From assembly GCF_009377175.1 (NCBI RefSeq), contig NZ_VJZD01000051.1, positions 1 through 45,872 of the forward strand: DNA of 45,872 nt, read 5' to 3'. The stretch is from Streptomyces adustus. GTDB taxonomy: Bacteria; Actinomycetota; Actinomycetes; Streptomycetales; Streptomycetaceae. A program made the position numbers and the translations under genes. Position 1 is the first letter of the stretch. Every line of letters begins with the position of its first letter. Below are positions 16,607 to 25,324 of the stretch, piece after piece. The notes under the pieces were generated by a model. The model was not told the DNA's origin, made no database searches, and saw only the letters and a list, made by a program, of their open reading frames with translations.

Positions 16607-17070
16607 GGCGCGCCCGGGCGGCGGTCGAGAGACGGCCCGGGCGGCTGAACGTCGAAAAGTGCGATGGACGGTGGTGGCGGGGCAAGGACTGCGCGAAGGC
16701 GCCCGAGTATGGCCCGCCACCGTCTCCAGTCCTCCGGGTCGACCCAGTTCGAGGCCGGTCCGTCCTCGTCGTCGACGATACGTGCGAGGGCTTCGTCAGC
16801 GAGGGACCGAAGGTCGGCAGGAAACACGGGCATGGGCGTTGCCGGGCCGTAGGCCGGATCGACGGGTTCGCCTCCGGGGCACTGCGCCGCGATGAGCGCG
16901 GCGGCGGCCACCGCCTCCTCCGCTCCCGTGAGCCAGCCAGTGGCGTCGATCGTCCGGACGAGCACGCCTCGGATCAGGATCTCGCGTGACTCGGGCTCGG
17001 CGTCGTCCAGAGCGGCGGCGAAGTCCGCGGCTGTGTCGTTGTCGAAGGGACCGATATCCCAAGTACCCAT
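16591..17070 (-). CDS. DUF4259 domain-containing protein
   Basis: The 159-residue protein begins MGTWDIGPFDNDTAADFAAA, the conserved opening of DUF4259 proteins, and continues with EAVAAAALIAAQCPGG and a WVDPEDWRRWRAILGRLR helix. The family is widespread in actinobacteria and has no known activity. GAGGAGA sits close upstream of the ATG. It converges on the VOC gene with a short overlap. Confidence 0.88.
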   Translation of the reverse strand: MGTWDIGPFDNDTAADFAAALDDAEPESREILIRGVLVRTIDATGWLTGAEEAVAAAALIAAQCPGGEPVDPAYGPATPMPVFPADLRSLADEALARIVDDEDGPASNWVDPEDWRRWRAILGRLRAVLAPPPPSIALFDVQPPGPSLDRRPGAPYGRT

Positions 17071-17236
17071 GCCGATCTCCTCGCGTCAGGTCGTCCGGAT
17101 CTTCGCACCAGGCACTGACACGGCCACGAGCGAGCAGAACTCGACGACGCGGAGCAGGAGTTGAGTGTCTGCGGAGTCGAGCATCCGGCGTTCGAGCATC
17201 GTGATCCGGCCGGTTGATCGCAGTGGCCTTCGACAG

Positions 17237-17664
17237 TCAGCCCAGTGCCTTGCGGACGGCAGCTTCGACCTGTGCGGCGATGGCGGCGTGGCCGGCGGCG
17301 TTGGGGTGTACGAACGTGGCCTTCTTGCCGTCGGAGCAGTCCAGCGAGAGCGGGCCGAAGGCCAGGTGGTCGGGCCAGTACGAGGCGGCCTGTCCGCAGA
17401 TGCCCTCCACCCACTTCGTCTCCTGCGGCCGGCACACGTCGTGGCCTTTGCTGGAGGTGGCGGTGTCGACGTACTCGTCGCCGCTCCGTTCGGTGACGGC
17501 CCGGATGACGGCGTCGAGGTGGGTGGTCACTTCGTGCAGCCAGGCGACGTCCCCCCGGGTGACCGAGAGCAGTCCCACGCCCTTGAGGTGGACGGCCAGC
17601 TCCGTCGGGTCGTTGCGGTCACAGCCGCTGGGGTCCTCGGGAACGATCGTCGGGTACCCGACCG
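17237..17664 (-). pseudogene. SGNH/GDSL hydrolase, 3' part only
   Basis: The readable part (VGYPTIVPEDPSGCDRNDPT onward) matches the second half of Streptomyces secreted SGNH esterases. It includes an RPQETKWVEG-type segment and the FVHPNAAGHAAIA block V, which holds the catalytic histidine. The signal peptide, the GDSL serine block and blocks II-III are missing. At about 17655-17670 the homology ends abruptly and continues on the other strand as an ADP-ribosylglycohydrolase fragment. A GTG at 17674 opens the frame but lies in the foreign sequence. The gene is inactive. Confidence 0.75.
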
Positions 17665-17834
17665 TGATGGACACCGTCGCCGCGGTGACAGGAGGCCTCG
17701 CGGGGGCGTACTACGGGCTGGACGCGATCCCCGCCCGCTGGACCCGCCCGCTCCACGTCCCCCTGCCGGGCTTCGACGGACGGGTCCTGCGCCTGGCGGA
17801 TCTGCTCGACCTCGCGCAGCGCCTCGGGGGCTGA
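17665..17834 (+). pseudogene. ADP-ribosylglycohydrolase, 3' end only
   Basis: The plus-strand frame reads DTVAAVTGGLAGAYYGLDAI, then PARWTRPLHVPLPGF, and ends LLDLAQRLGG-stop. This is the C-terminal end of ADP-ribosylglycohydrolase family proteins, beginning inside the Asp-rich GDTDTVAAV metal motif. Everything upstream, about 250 residues in relatives, is absent. The fragment abuts the truncated SGNH gene back to back, so one deletion took the 5' parts of two divergent genes. Confidence 0.75.
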
Positions 17835-17840
17835 ACCGGG

Positions 17841-18686
17841 TCACTGCGGATCGAACCCCGTGCCCCGGGAAACCTCCTCCCACGCGGCGAGTTCGGCCCG
17901 TACCGAATCCAGGTGCCCCACGAGGAAGTCCACCGCGTCGCCGCCCAGGGCGAGCCGCAGCGGGGTGTTCTCGGCGTCCAGGGCCAGCCGGATCGCCGCG
18001 GCGGCCTTCGCCGGGTCCCCGGGCTGCGCGCCGTCGCCCTCCTGCACCAGCTTCCGGGTCGCGCCGACCTTCTCGGCGTACGCCGGGTGCTCCTCGGAGA
18101 AGTACGCCGCGCCCTTGCCGAACAGGTTGGTGCGGAAGGCACCGGGCTCCACGATCAGCACCTTGACGCCGAACGGCGTCACCTCGTCGGCCAGGCCCTC
18201 GGACAGCTGCTCCAGTGCCGCCTTGGTCGCGCTGTACGCGGAGAATCCGGCGAAGGACAACTGCCCGCCGAAACTGCTGATGTTCACGATCGATCCGCTG
18301 CCTCGCTCCCGCATCTGCGGCAGCAGCGCCCGGGTCAGCCGGGCCGGGCCGAACACGTGCACCTCGAACAGGTCGCGCAGCTCCTGGTCCGTGGTCTCCT
18401 CGAATGCCCCGACCTGCGTACGCCCTGCGTTGTTCACCAGCACGTCGACCCGGCCGTAGCGAGCCAGGATGTCGGCGGCCACCGCGTCGATCCGCGCGCC
18501 GTCCGTGACGTCGAGGCCGATCGCCTCCACCCGGTCGGGGTACGCGGCGACCAGGTCCGCCAGGCCCTCGGGCCGTCGGGCCGTACCGATCAGCGTGTCC
18601 CCGGCTGCGACCGCGGCTTCGGCGATGGCCCGCCCGAAGCCGCTGCTCGCGCCGGTGACCAGCCAGACCTTGCCGTTCTCGGTCAT
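17841..18686 (-). CDS. Short-chain dehydrogenase/reductase
   Basis: The 281-residue classical SDR has the cofactor motif TGASSGFG (11-18), NNAG (85-88) and active-site Ser138, Tyr151 and Lys155 (YSATK). It is an NAD(P)-dependent oxidoreductase; ARR at residues 36-38 after the second strand suggests NADPH preference. The substrate is unknown. It is divergent from a LysR gene 107 bases away, the classic layout in which the regulator controls its neighbour. Its 3' end lies seven bases from the ADP-ribosylglycohydrolase fragment. Confidence 0.92.
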   Translation of the reverse strand: MTENGKVWLVTGASSGFGRAIAEAAVAAGDTLIGTARRPEGLADLVAAYPDRVEAIGLDVTDGARIDAVAADILARYGRVDVLVNNAGRTQVGAFEETTDQELRDLFEVHVFGPARLTRALLPQMRERGSGSIVNISSFGGQLSFAGFSAYSATKAALEQLSEGLADEVTPFGVKVLIVEPGAFRTNLFGKGAAYFSEEHPAYAEKVGATRKLVQEGDGAQPGDPAKAAAAIRLALDAENTPLRLALGGDAVDFLVGHLDSVRAELAAWEEVSRGTGFDPQ

Positions 18687-18793
18687 CTCTCGTCTCCCCC
18701 GTCATCTGCCGTCCGGGACCTTCCCGCCGACAGCCCCCATCCTTCGCCGGGATACGGGACCATGTCCAAGATCTGTTGTGATAGCCATGCGTT

Positions 18794-19708
18794 ATGGACG
18801 TCCACGGGCGCGATCTGCGCTACTTCGCCACGGTCGCCGAGGAGTTGAACTTCACGCGGGCCGCCGAGCGGCTGTTCGTCTCCCAGCCCGCGCTCAGCAA
18901 GCAGATCCGGATGTTGGAGAAGCAGCTCGGCACGTCTCTGTTCCACCGGGACCGCAGGTCGGTGCGGCTGACGGCAACGGGGGAAGCCCTGCTGCCGCAC
19001 GCCCGCGAGTTACTGGCCTCCTGGCAGGCCGCCCAGGCGGCGGTGGAGGACGCGAAGGCCGCCGAACGGCACACCCTGGTCATCGGCATGTCCACCAGCC
19101 CCGGCCGCGGGCTGCTGCCCGCCCTCCGCGCCCGGCTGGTCTCCCTGTACCCGGACGCACGGCCCGTGCTGCGGCAGGTCAACTGGGCCGACCCCAGTGC
19201 CGGACTGGCGGACGGCTCCAGCGATGTGGCGTTCGTCTGGCTGCCGCTACCGGACGACGAACGCTATCGGTACGCGATCGTGGCCGAGGAACCACGCGTT
19301 GTGGCGCTGCCGTACGGACACCCCCTGGCGGCACGGGCCGCGGCCGACCACGAGGGTGCGGTGGACTTCGCCGATCTCCTCGACGAGCCGTTCCTGGCTC
19401 TTCCCCCGGAGGCCGGTCCGCTGCGGGACTACTGGCTGGCCCTGGACTCCCGTGGTGATCGCACGCCCCGGATCGGCGGGGTGGTGGCCAGCGCCGAGGA
19501 GACCCACGAGGCGATCGCCAACGGCCAGGGGGTGGCGCTGCTGGCGGCCGGCAACGCTTCGCTGGTCGTCCGGGACGAGGTGATCGCCGTACCGGTCCGC
19601 GGCGTTTCCCCCTCTCGTCTGGCGGTGGCCGCGCGCACGGACGACGAGCGGCCCACCGTGCTGGCCTACCTGGCCGCGGCGGAAAGGGTGGCAACCGGCC
19701 CCTCTTGA
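18794..19708 (+). CDS. LysR family transcriptional regulator
   Basis: The 304-residue protein has an N-terminal winged helix-turn-helix (LRYFATVAEELNFTRAAERL, FVSQPALSKQIRMLEKQLGT), a linker helix and a LysR substrate-binding domain. It is divergent from the SDR gene, and the 107-base gap should hold its operator. No perfect T-N11-A palindrome stands out there; ATAGCCATGCGTTAT next to the start is only partly symmetric. It probably controls the SDR gene and itself. Confidence 0.92.
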   Translation: MDVHGRDLRYFATVAEELNFTRAAERLFVSQPALSKQIRMLEKQLGTSLFHRDRRSVRLTATGEALLPHARELLASWQAAQAAVEDAKAAERHTLVIGMSTSPGRGLLPALRARLVSLYPDARPVLRQVNWADPSAGLADGSSDVAFVWLPLPDDERYRYAIVAEEPRVVALPYGHPLAARAAADHEGAVDFADLLDEPFLALPPEAGPLRDYWLALDSRGDRTPRIGGVVASAEETHEAIANGQGVALLAAGNASLVVRDEVIAVPVRGVSPSRLAVAARTDDERPTVLAYLAAAERVATGPS

Positions 19709-19776
19709 CCACCCGCTCGGGCCCGTCACCGGTCCCGCCGCCGTCCGCGCGGTGGCGTACACCGGAACGCGACCAG

Positions 19777-21266
19777 TCATCCCTGGGCAGCGCGCAGGTG
19801 GTCGGCGGCCTCCTGCGGGAGGGAGTCTGCGGGCCATTCGGCGAGGGTGCTCAGCGCGGTGCGGCGTGCTTCGGGCGTGCTGGTGGTGAGGGCGGACCGC
19901 AGCAGGGGCCAGCCGTGTTCAGGATGGCGTCGCAGGAAGTGCGCGAACAGCAGCAGGGCGTGGTCGCGTTCGGGACGGGGGGGGTGGCGAGGCGTCGTTC
20001 GGCCAGGTCGAGGATGCGCGCGACGTGCCGGCGGTGGCTGTGGCGCAGCGCGTGACCCCAGGACGGGTCGAGCAGGGACGGTCCGGTTTCCAGATGTGCC
20101 AGGAGTCGGGCTGTCGGGTTCAGGTGCAGGATCTCGGCAGGCCGCAGAGCGAGGTGGAAGTCGGGTCGTCCGGGGCCGTCGAGGTGGTCCAGGACCAGCG
20201 CCTGCCAACGGGGTTCGTGGAGCAGTCCCTCGTAGCGTGCTGTCAGGCCCTCGATTTCGGCGGATGTCCAGGGCAGTTCTTGGGGCGGGTGACGGATGAA
20301 CATGGTGATGCTGATCAGATCGAGAAGCATGCCGATGGCGGGCGTCCCGGCCTGGGCCAAGTCGGCATAGCGGTGCAGCACGGTGACGGCGTGCGCGTAG
20401 TCGGCCAGGCCGGGAGCGGGCCCTCCCTGGCCGACGGCCATGGCGGCCAGAATGCCGCCGCAGCCGTTCAGGAGCGCAGTGTCGACGTGGAGACGGCTCA
20501 GTGCGCCGTGCAGGTCGCCCGTGGTCGCGGCCAGGTGGGCGAGGTACTCGTCCATGATGGCGTTGCGGAAGCCCTCGCGCAGCAGCCATGCCTTGATACC
20601 GGGATCGGTGATGTCGCGCAGCGTCCGGACCGACTGGATGCGGCCCCAGCCCGAGACCCGCTGAGCCAGGGCGTGGACGGCCCGGTCTCCGTCGGGCTGG
20701 GAGCGGTGCAGTGCGACGGCTGCGTACAGGGTGAGCTCGTCCAAGGTGCCGAGCAGAAGCAGCAGTTCCCGGTCGCGGACGTCCCCGCCCAGGCCCAGGA
20801 GCACCAGGCCGATCTTGACCGGGGCCCGGTGGGTACCGTGCTCCGCCAACTGCCGCCCCAGTCTGCGCAGGCCGTCGCGCGGCAGACCGCGGCGACGGAC
20901 CTCGGCACTGAGCTCGTCGGCGACCTCGATCGGCGATGAGGTGGCGAGGAGGTCGTGAAGGCCTCGCAGTTCGTCGCCGCTCACGCCGGGCGCCGGTGCC
21001 GACAGCAGGTGTTGGAGGCGGTCGGCGAGTTCGACACCGGTGGGAGGATCCACACCGTCCCCGTCCGGGGTACGTCGTAGCAGCGCGTCCTCACCGCCGC
21101 CGACGATGACGAGGCGAGTGCTGTCCGAGGGTGAGTCGGGGAGCGGATCACCGAACCCGGGCCAGGGACCGGGACCGTAACGACCACGAAGTGTCCGTGC
21201 GTGGTCGAAGAGGGTGGGACTCTCGTCGGCGCTACCACCGCCGCGCACCCACCACGAGCCGGTCAA
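19777..21266 (-). pseudogene. Hypothetical helical-repeat-like protein, frameshifted at a G8 tract
   Basis: Most of the gene reads in one frame from about 21266 to the homopolymer 19977-19984 (eight G on the plus strand). The following bases make sense only in another frame (PERDHALLLFAHFLRRHPEH, then GWPLLRSALTTSTPEARRTA, to a stop at 19777). One extra C on the coding strand, or two fewer, would join both parts into about 496 residues. The protein is rich in Leu/Ala helices with repeated RLLxHL- and RALLPF-like elements, suggesting a helical scaffold. I do not recognise a family. Start uncertain: TTG 21266 or a GTG shortly after. Sequencing error, decay or slippage are all possible. Confidence 0.6.
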
Positions 21267-21400
21267 CGACCTGAGGGCCGACGGCCCTTTCGTGTAGTCA
21301 TGACGTGGATAGTGCCCAACACGGCCGCTCTTGGCAACCGAACCGCTCGGACGGCGGGGGCAGCCTTCGAGCCCGAACCGGCATGCACCATCATGTGGGT

Positions 21401-21712
21401 GTGATCACCATTCACCTGAAGTACGAGATCGACGCCGAAAAGCTCGACGACTTCGAGGAGTACGGCCGCCGCTGGGTCGGGCTCGTCAACCGGTTCGGCG
21501 GAACACACCACGGCTACTTCCTGCCGAGCGAGGGCGACAGCGACATCGCCTACGCCCTGTTCTCCTTTCCGAGTTTCGCCGCGTACGAGCAGTATCGCAA
21601 GGACAGCGCGACCGACCCGGAATGCCAGGACGCCATCGAGCTGGCTCGCAGCACCCGTTGCATCAAGCGGTACGAACGCCGCTTCCTGCGACCGCTGGAC
21701 GTCAACTCCTAG
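21401..21712 (+). CDS. NIPSNAP family protein
   Basis: The 103-residue product starts VITIHLKYEIDAEKLDDFEE and contains RFGGTHHGYFLPSEGDSD and CIKRYERRFLRPL. This is the ferredoxin-like dimeric barrel of bacterial NIPSNAP proteins. Their biochemical role is unknown, though the fold resembles small oxygenases and isomerases. GTG 21401 is chosen because relatives begin with the equivalent I-T-I-H-L; there is no strong ribosome-binding site. It converges on the flavoprotein gene ending at 21746. Confidence 0.85.
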   Translation: MITIHLKYEIDAEKLDDFEEYGRRWVGLVNRFGGTHHGYFLPSEGDSDIAYALFSFPSFAAYEQYRKDSATDPECQDAIELARSTRCIKRYERRFLRPLDVNS

Positions 21713-21745
21713 CGTTCCGCGTGGGGCGGTCGAGGGTGACGCGCT

Positions 21746-22930
21746 TCAGAGGAACGGCGTCCCGGCGTCGAGCCCCGACAGCACCCTGCCATACAGCTCC
21801 AGGTTGGCGACCGGGTTGACGAACGAGTGCAGGCTCAGGGCGTTCAGGTCCCGCACGATCCGCTGGACCGGCACCTCCCGGTTGAGGGACGAGGCGCCCG
21901 AAGCGGACCCGATCAGGTCGGCGGCCTCCTTGCACAACCGCACCAGATACCCGCACTGCGCCCTGATCCGGGCCCGCTCCCGCGTCGTGTACGGCGCCGG
22001 GTCGGCCACCCTGGAGTCGATCAGTCCCACGAAGTCCGCGGTGAGCAGTTCCGCGGCGGCTACCTTCATCTCGGCCTCGGCGAACTGGAGATGCGTCACC
22101 GGGGCTTCGTGCTGGCGCTCGTAGAAGGTGTACGTGATGCCCCGCCGATGGATGCGCTCGCCGAACTCCGTCAGAGCCGCCCGCGCCAGGCCGAGGGCGT
22201 TCGCGGCCGTCCAGGCGCAGAACAGCAGCAGCACCGGCATCCGGTAGTAGGGGGCGGCACTGTTGCGCCGGGACGCGAACTCGCCCGCCAGCAACGGCCC
22301 CACCGGCAGTACGCGGTGGTCGGGTACGTGGACGTCCTGGGCGACGACGGTGTTGCTGCCGCTCCCGGCCAGACCGGAGACGTTCCAGTCGTCCAGCACC
22401 TTCAGTTCGGTCATGGGGATCGCCAGCCACAGCATCTCCGGCGGGCCCTGTCCGGTGTCGGCCAGCGCGGTCAGCAGATGCCAGTCGGCGTCCTGGCAGC
22501 CGGTCGCGAACGGGGAGTTGCCGCTGACCACGTAACCGCCGTCCACGGCAACGGCCTTGGAGCTCGGGATGAGTGTGCCACCGACCCGTACGTCGGGGAC
22601 GGTGAAGATCTCTTCCTGTGCCTCGTCGGCGAACAGGGCCGCGATGAAGGCGCACCCGGCCTGGATCAACGCCATGAACCCGGCCGAACCGCACGCGGCC
22701 GAGACCTCGCTCAGCGCGTCGACCTGGGTGCGGAGCGAGGACTGGTAACCGCCGTAGTGACGGGGAACGTTCATGCGGAATATCCCCGCATCGGTGAGCG
22801 CCTCGACGACCTCGTCCGTCACCCGGCGTCGCTGCTCCGCGCGCAGGGCGTGCGCGCGGATGAGTGGCTGGAGATCGCGTACGCGTGCGACGAGGTCGGT
22901 GTCCGAACGAGGCGCTGACGAACCGGCCAC
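21746..22930 (-). CDS. Acyl-CoA-dehydrogenase-like flavin monooxygenase (DszC/HsaA type)
   Basis: The 394-residue protein has the acyl-CoA dehydrogenase fold (SAACGSAGFMALIQAGCAFI, VVSGNSPFATGCQDADWHLL, WNVSGLAGSGSNTVVAQDVH). It lacks the usual catalytic base region and resembles two-component hydroxylases such as DszC, SfnB and HsaA that use reduced flavin. The GTG start has CCGGAGG upstream. It lies 160 bases after the fourth LLM gene on the same strand and may be the last gene of organosulfur operon A. An S- or N-oxygenation step is plausible. The FMN reductase at 34614-35168 could supply the flavin. Confidence 0.85.
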   Translation of the reverse strand: MAGSSAPRSDTDLVARVRDLQPLIRAHALRAEQRRRVTDEVVEALTDAGIFRMNVPRHYGGYQSSLRTQVDALSEVSAACGSAGFMALIQAGCAFIAALFADEAQEEIFTVPDVRVGGTLIPSSKAVAVDGGYVVSGNSPFATGCQDADWHLLTALADTGQGPPEMLWLAIPMTELKVLDDWNVSGLAGSGSNTVVAQDVHVPDHRVLPVGPLLAGEFASRRNSAAPYYRMPVLLLFCAWTAANALGLARAALTEFGERIHRRGITYTFYERQHEAPVTHLQFAEAEMKVAAAELLTADFVGLIDSRVADPAPYTTRERARIRAQCGYLVRLCKEAADLIGSASGASSLNREVPVQRIVRDLNALSLHSFVNPVANLELYGRVLSGLDAGTPFL

Positions 22931-23069
22931 GGGGCGACCTCCGGTCTCGGGTCACAGCAGACCCCTCACCGTCGCGCCGATCCCGGCGACTGTCAACGCC
23001 GCGTCGGATCCTCCCGCACCTCCGCTCCCCTTGCCCCACCAGCCGCGCCTTCCCTCCCCGCCTCACCTT

Positions 23070-23095
23070 CCTCGCCTCACCTGCCTCGCCTCACC
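23070..23095. repeat. Short direct repeat CCTCGCCTCACC
   Basis: CCTCGCCTCACC occurs at 23070-23081 and 23084-23095, within a C/T-rich stretch from about 23005. The second copy overlaps the stop codon of the LLM gene. It looks like a short expanded tract between operon genes. Confidence 0.5.
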
Positions 23096-24218
23096 GCTTG
23101 CGCCACTCCTCGGCCAGCAACTCGTAGGAACGCACCCGGTCCGCGTGGTCGTGAGTGATCGTGGTGATCAGCAGCTCGTCCGCGCCGGTGGCCGCCTGGA
23201 GCCGGGCCAACTGGTCGGCGACCCGGCTCGGGGAGCCGACGAACTGGGTGTCGAGACGGTCCTGCACCAGTGCCCGGTCCGCGTCGGACCAGGCGTGCGC
23301 GCGGGCCTCGTCCGGCGTGGGGAACCGGATGGCGCCCTCGGCCGTACGGATGCTGCGCACCCATAGGCCGTATCCCGTGGCGAGTTCACGGGCGGTCTCG
23401 TCGTCCTCGGCGACCACGACGTCCGCGGACACACTGACGTACGGCTTGTCCAGGACGTCGGACGGCTCGAACGCGGCGCGATAGCCCTCCGCCGCTTCGA
23501 GCACCGTGGCCGGACTGACGTGGTAGTTCGCCGCGAACCGCAGGCCGTTGCGGCCCGCGACCGCGGCGCTCTCGCCTCCGCTGCTGCCCAGGATCCAGAT
23601 CTCGACGTCGGCGCCCTCTCCGGGCACGACATGGGCCTCGATGCCTTCGGCGGAGCGGTACGTGCCCGCCAGCAGCGCCAGGACGTCGTCGATCTGCTCG
23701 CTGTAGTCCTGCGACTCGGCGTTCGGCAGGTGGAGCAGCTTGCGCTGGAGCGCGACCCGCGGCGAGCCGAGCAGGTGCTCGAACGAGAACCGGGGCGGGA
23801 TGCGCAGGCCGTTGGGGGCGTATCCGTCGACCACCTCGGTAGCGGTCGGCGGCGGGCTGGCGGCCCCGCCGCGCGGGCGTCCGCCGGAGCGGCCGAGGCC
23901 CAGGTCGAGGCGCCCGGGGTGCAGGGCGTCGATCAGGCCGAACTCCTCGACCGTGGACAGGGCGGTGCGATGGCCCAGTTGGGCGGCGCCGGACCCGAGC
24001 CGGATGGTCGAGGTCGCGGAGGCGGTCAGCGCCAGGACGACCGCGGGCGAGGTGCCGGCCACGCCCGGGTTGAGGTGGTGCTCGGCGACCCAGTACCGGG
24101 CGTAGCCGAGGCGTTCGGCCTGCCGGGCCAGGTCGATGGAGTTGTGCAGCGCTTCGGTGGCGCTGGAGCCGGTCGAGATCGGGATCAGGTCCAGGACGCC
24201 AAGGGGGATGTCGGACAT
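23091..24218 (-). CDS. LLM class flavin-dependent monooxygenase, TIGR03558 (YtmO/CmoO-like)
   Basis: The 375-residue protein starts LGVLDLIPISTGSSATEALH and has ARYWVAEHHLNPGVAGTSPA, TIRLGSGAAQLGHRTALSTV and LHPGRLDLGLGRSGG. This is the pattern of TIGR03558 luciferase-like proteins, to which B. subtilis YtmO (CmoO) belongs. They use reduced FMN and O2. GAGGAG sits ten bases before the ATG. It is the fourth consecutive LLM gene of operon A; the upstream gene ends 15 bases earlier. A role in oxidising S-modified cysteine derivatives is inferred from operon content. Confidence 0.88.
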   Translation of the reverse strand: MSDIPLGVLDLIPISTGSSATEALHNSIDLARQAERLGYARYWVAEHHLNPGVAGTSPAVVLALTASATSTIRLGSGAAQLGHRTALSTVEEFGLIDALHPGRLDLGLGRSGGRPRGGAASPPPTATEVVDGYAPNGLRIPPRFSFEHLLGSPRVALQRKLLHLPNAESQDYSEQIDDVLALLAGTYRSAEGIEAHVVPGEGADVEIWILGSSGGESAAVAGRNGLRFAANYHVSPATVLEAAEGYRAAFEPSDVLDKPYVSVSADVVVAEDDETARELATGYGLWVRSIRTAEGAIRFPTPDEARAHAWSDADRALVQDRLDTQFVGSPSRVADQLARLQAATGADELLITTITHDHADRVRSYELLAEEWRKR

Positions 24219-24232
24219 GTGCGGAGGGCTCC

Positions 24233-25324
24233 TCAGTGGTCGGCGGGCACGGGTGCGGGTGCGGGCTGCGCGAGGACCGGGCCCCAGGGGAACGGCGGGT
24301 CGGGGATCTCGCGGCGCAGCACCGGCGCGATGTCCGACTGGAAGAGTGCGAGGGAGTCGCGGTGTTGGCGGTCCGTCAGTCCCCCTGCGTCGGCTTGCAG
24401 ATGCAGTACGGTGTGCCCGAATTGCTCGTGGTAGCGGTGCACCTTCTCGGTGATCTGCTGGGGACTGCCGATCAGCGCGGAGCTGTGCTCCACGAAGTCC
24501 TCCAGGGTCGTGAACACCGGGTCGAGACCCAGCCGTTTCTGGAAGGCGAGGTTTCCTTCGAACACGGGCCGGTAGGCGGCGATCGCCTCCTGGGAGGTAC
24601 GGGCCGCGTAGAGGCCCGCCGTCCCCGCGCCCACCGCGATGCCGGCCGGATCGTGGCCGTAGTGCTCCCAGCGCTCCCGGTAGTAGTGGATCAACTCGGC
24701 GTAGGGCTCGATGGGGTTGGTGACGTTGGCGGAGAAGAGCGGGTCGCCGTAGCGGGCGGCGAGGTCGACCGACTCCTTGCTGGTCGCGCTGCCGTGCCAG
24801 ACCCGGATCGGCTGTTGCAGAGGCCGGGGCCACACCTCCGCGTCCTTGAGTGCGGGGCGGAAGCGGGTGTCGGCGGTCACCTTGTCCTGGCGCCAGAGCG
24901 TGCGGAACACCTCGTAGCTCTCGGCGTTGCGGTCCCACTGGTCCTCAGGGGTGACCTGGAACAGCTCGCGCTGGGCGGTCCCGTTGCCCTTGCCGATGAT
25001 CAGCTCCAGGCGTCCGCCGGAGAGGTGGTCCAGGGTCGCGTAGTCCTCGTAGGCCCGTACCGGGTCGAGGAGGCTGAGCGTGGTGACTGCGGTGAACAGC
25101 CGGATCCTTGAGGTGAGGGCGGCGATGTGGCTGAGGACGACGGGCGGCGAAGAGGAGATGAAGGGCCTCTCGTGGCGCTCCCCCACGCCGAAGCCGTCGA
25201 AGCCCAGCTCCTCGGCGAGCAGCGCGTTGTCGAGCACCTCGCGGAAGCGGTCCTGGGTGGACTTGCGTACGCCCGTCACCGGGTGCGGGGCGTGCACGAT
25301 CAGGGTGATGGCGAGGAACTTCAC
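24233..25324 (-). CDS. LLM class flavin-dependent oxidoreductase (luciferase-like)
   Basis: The 363-residue enzyme shows FREVLDNALLAEELGFDGFG, VGERHERPFISSSPPVVLSH, RIRLFTAVTTLSLLDPVRAY and LDHLSGGRLELIIGKGNG, the TIM-barrel signatures of flavin-dependent LLM monooxygenases. The GTG start overlaps the preceding NtaA-type gene's stop as GTGA, so translation is coupled. It is the third LLM member of operon A. The substrate is unknown; sulfur release from an organosulfur compound is likely given the leader peptides and transporter in the same operon. Confidence 0.88.
   Translation of the reverse strand: MKFLAITLIVHAPHPVTGVRKSTQDRFREVLDNALLAEELGFDGFGVGERHERPFISSSPPVVLSHIAALTSRIRLFTAVTTLSLLDPVRAYEDYATLDHLSGGRLELIIGKGNGTAQRELFQVTPEDQWDRNAESYEVFRTLWRQDKVTADTRFRPALKDAEVWPRPLQQPIRVWHGSATSKESVDLAARYGDPLFSANVTNPIEPYAELIHYYRERWEHYGHDPAGIAVGAGTAGLYAARTSQEAIAAYRPVFEGNLAFQKRLGLDPVFTTLEDFVEHSSALIGSPQQITEKVHRYHEQFGHTVLHLQADAGGLTDRQHRDSLALFQSDIAPVLRREIPDPPFPWGPVLAQPAPAPVPADH

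Noticed and set aside
17084..17236. Short minus-strand frame (MLERRMLDSADTQLLLRVVE start)
   Set aside because: It has 37 codons, no ribosome-binding site and no recognised family; it could be a fragment but cannot be supported.
18687..18793. LysR T-N11-A operator in the SDR/LysR gap
   Set aside because: ATAGCCATGCGTTAT is only partly symmetric; I could not find a convincing inverted repeat, so no site is listed.
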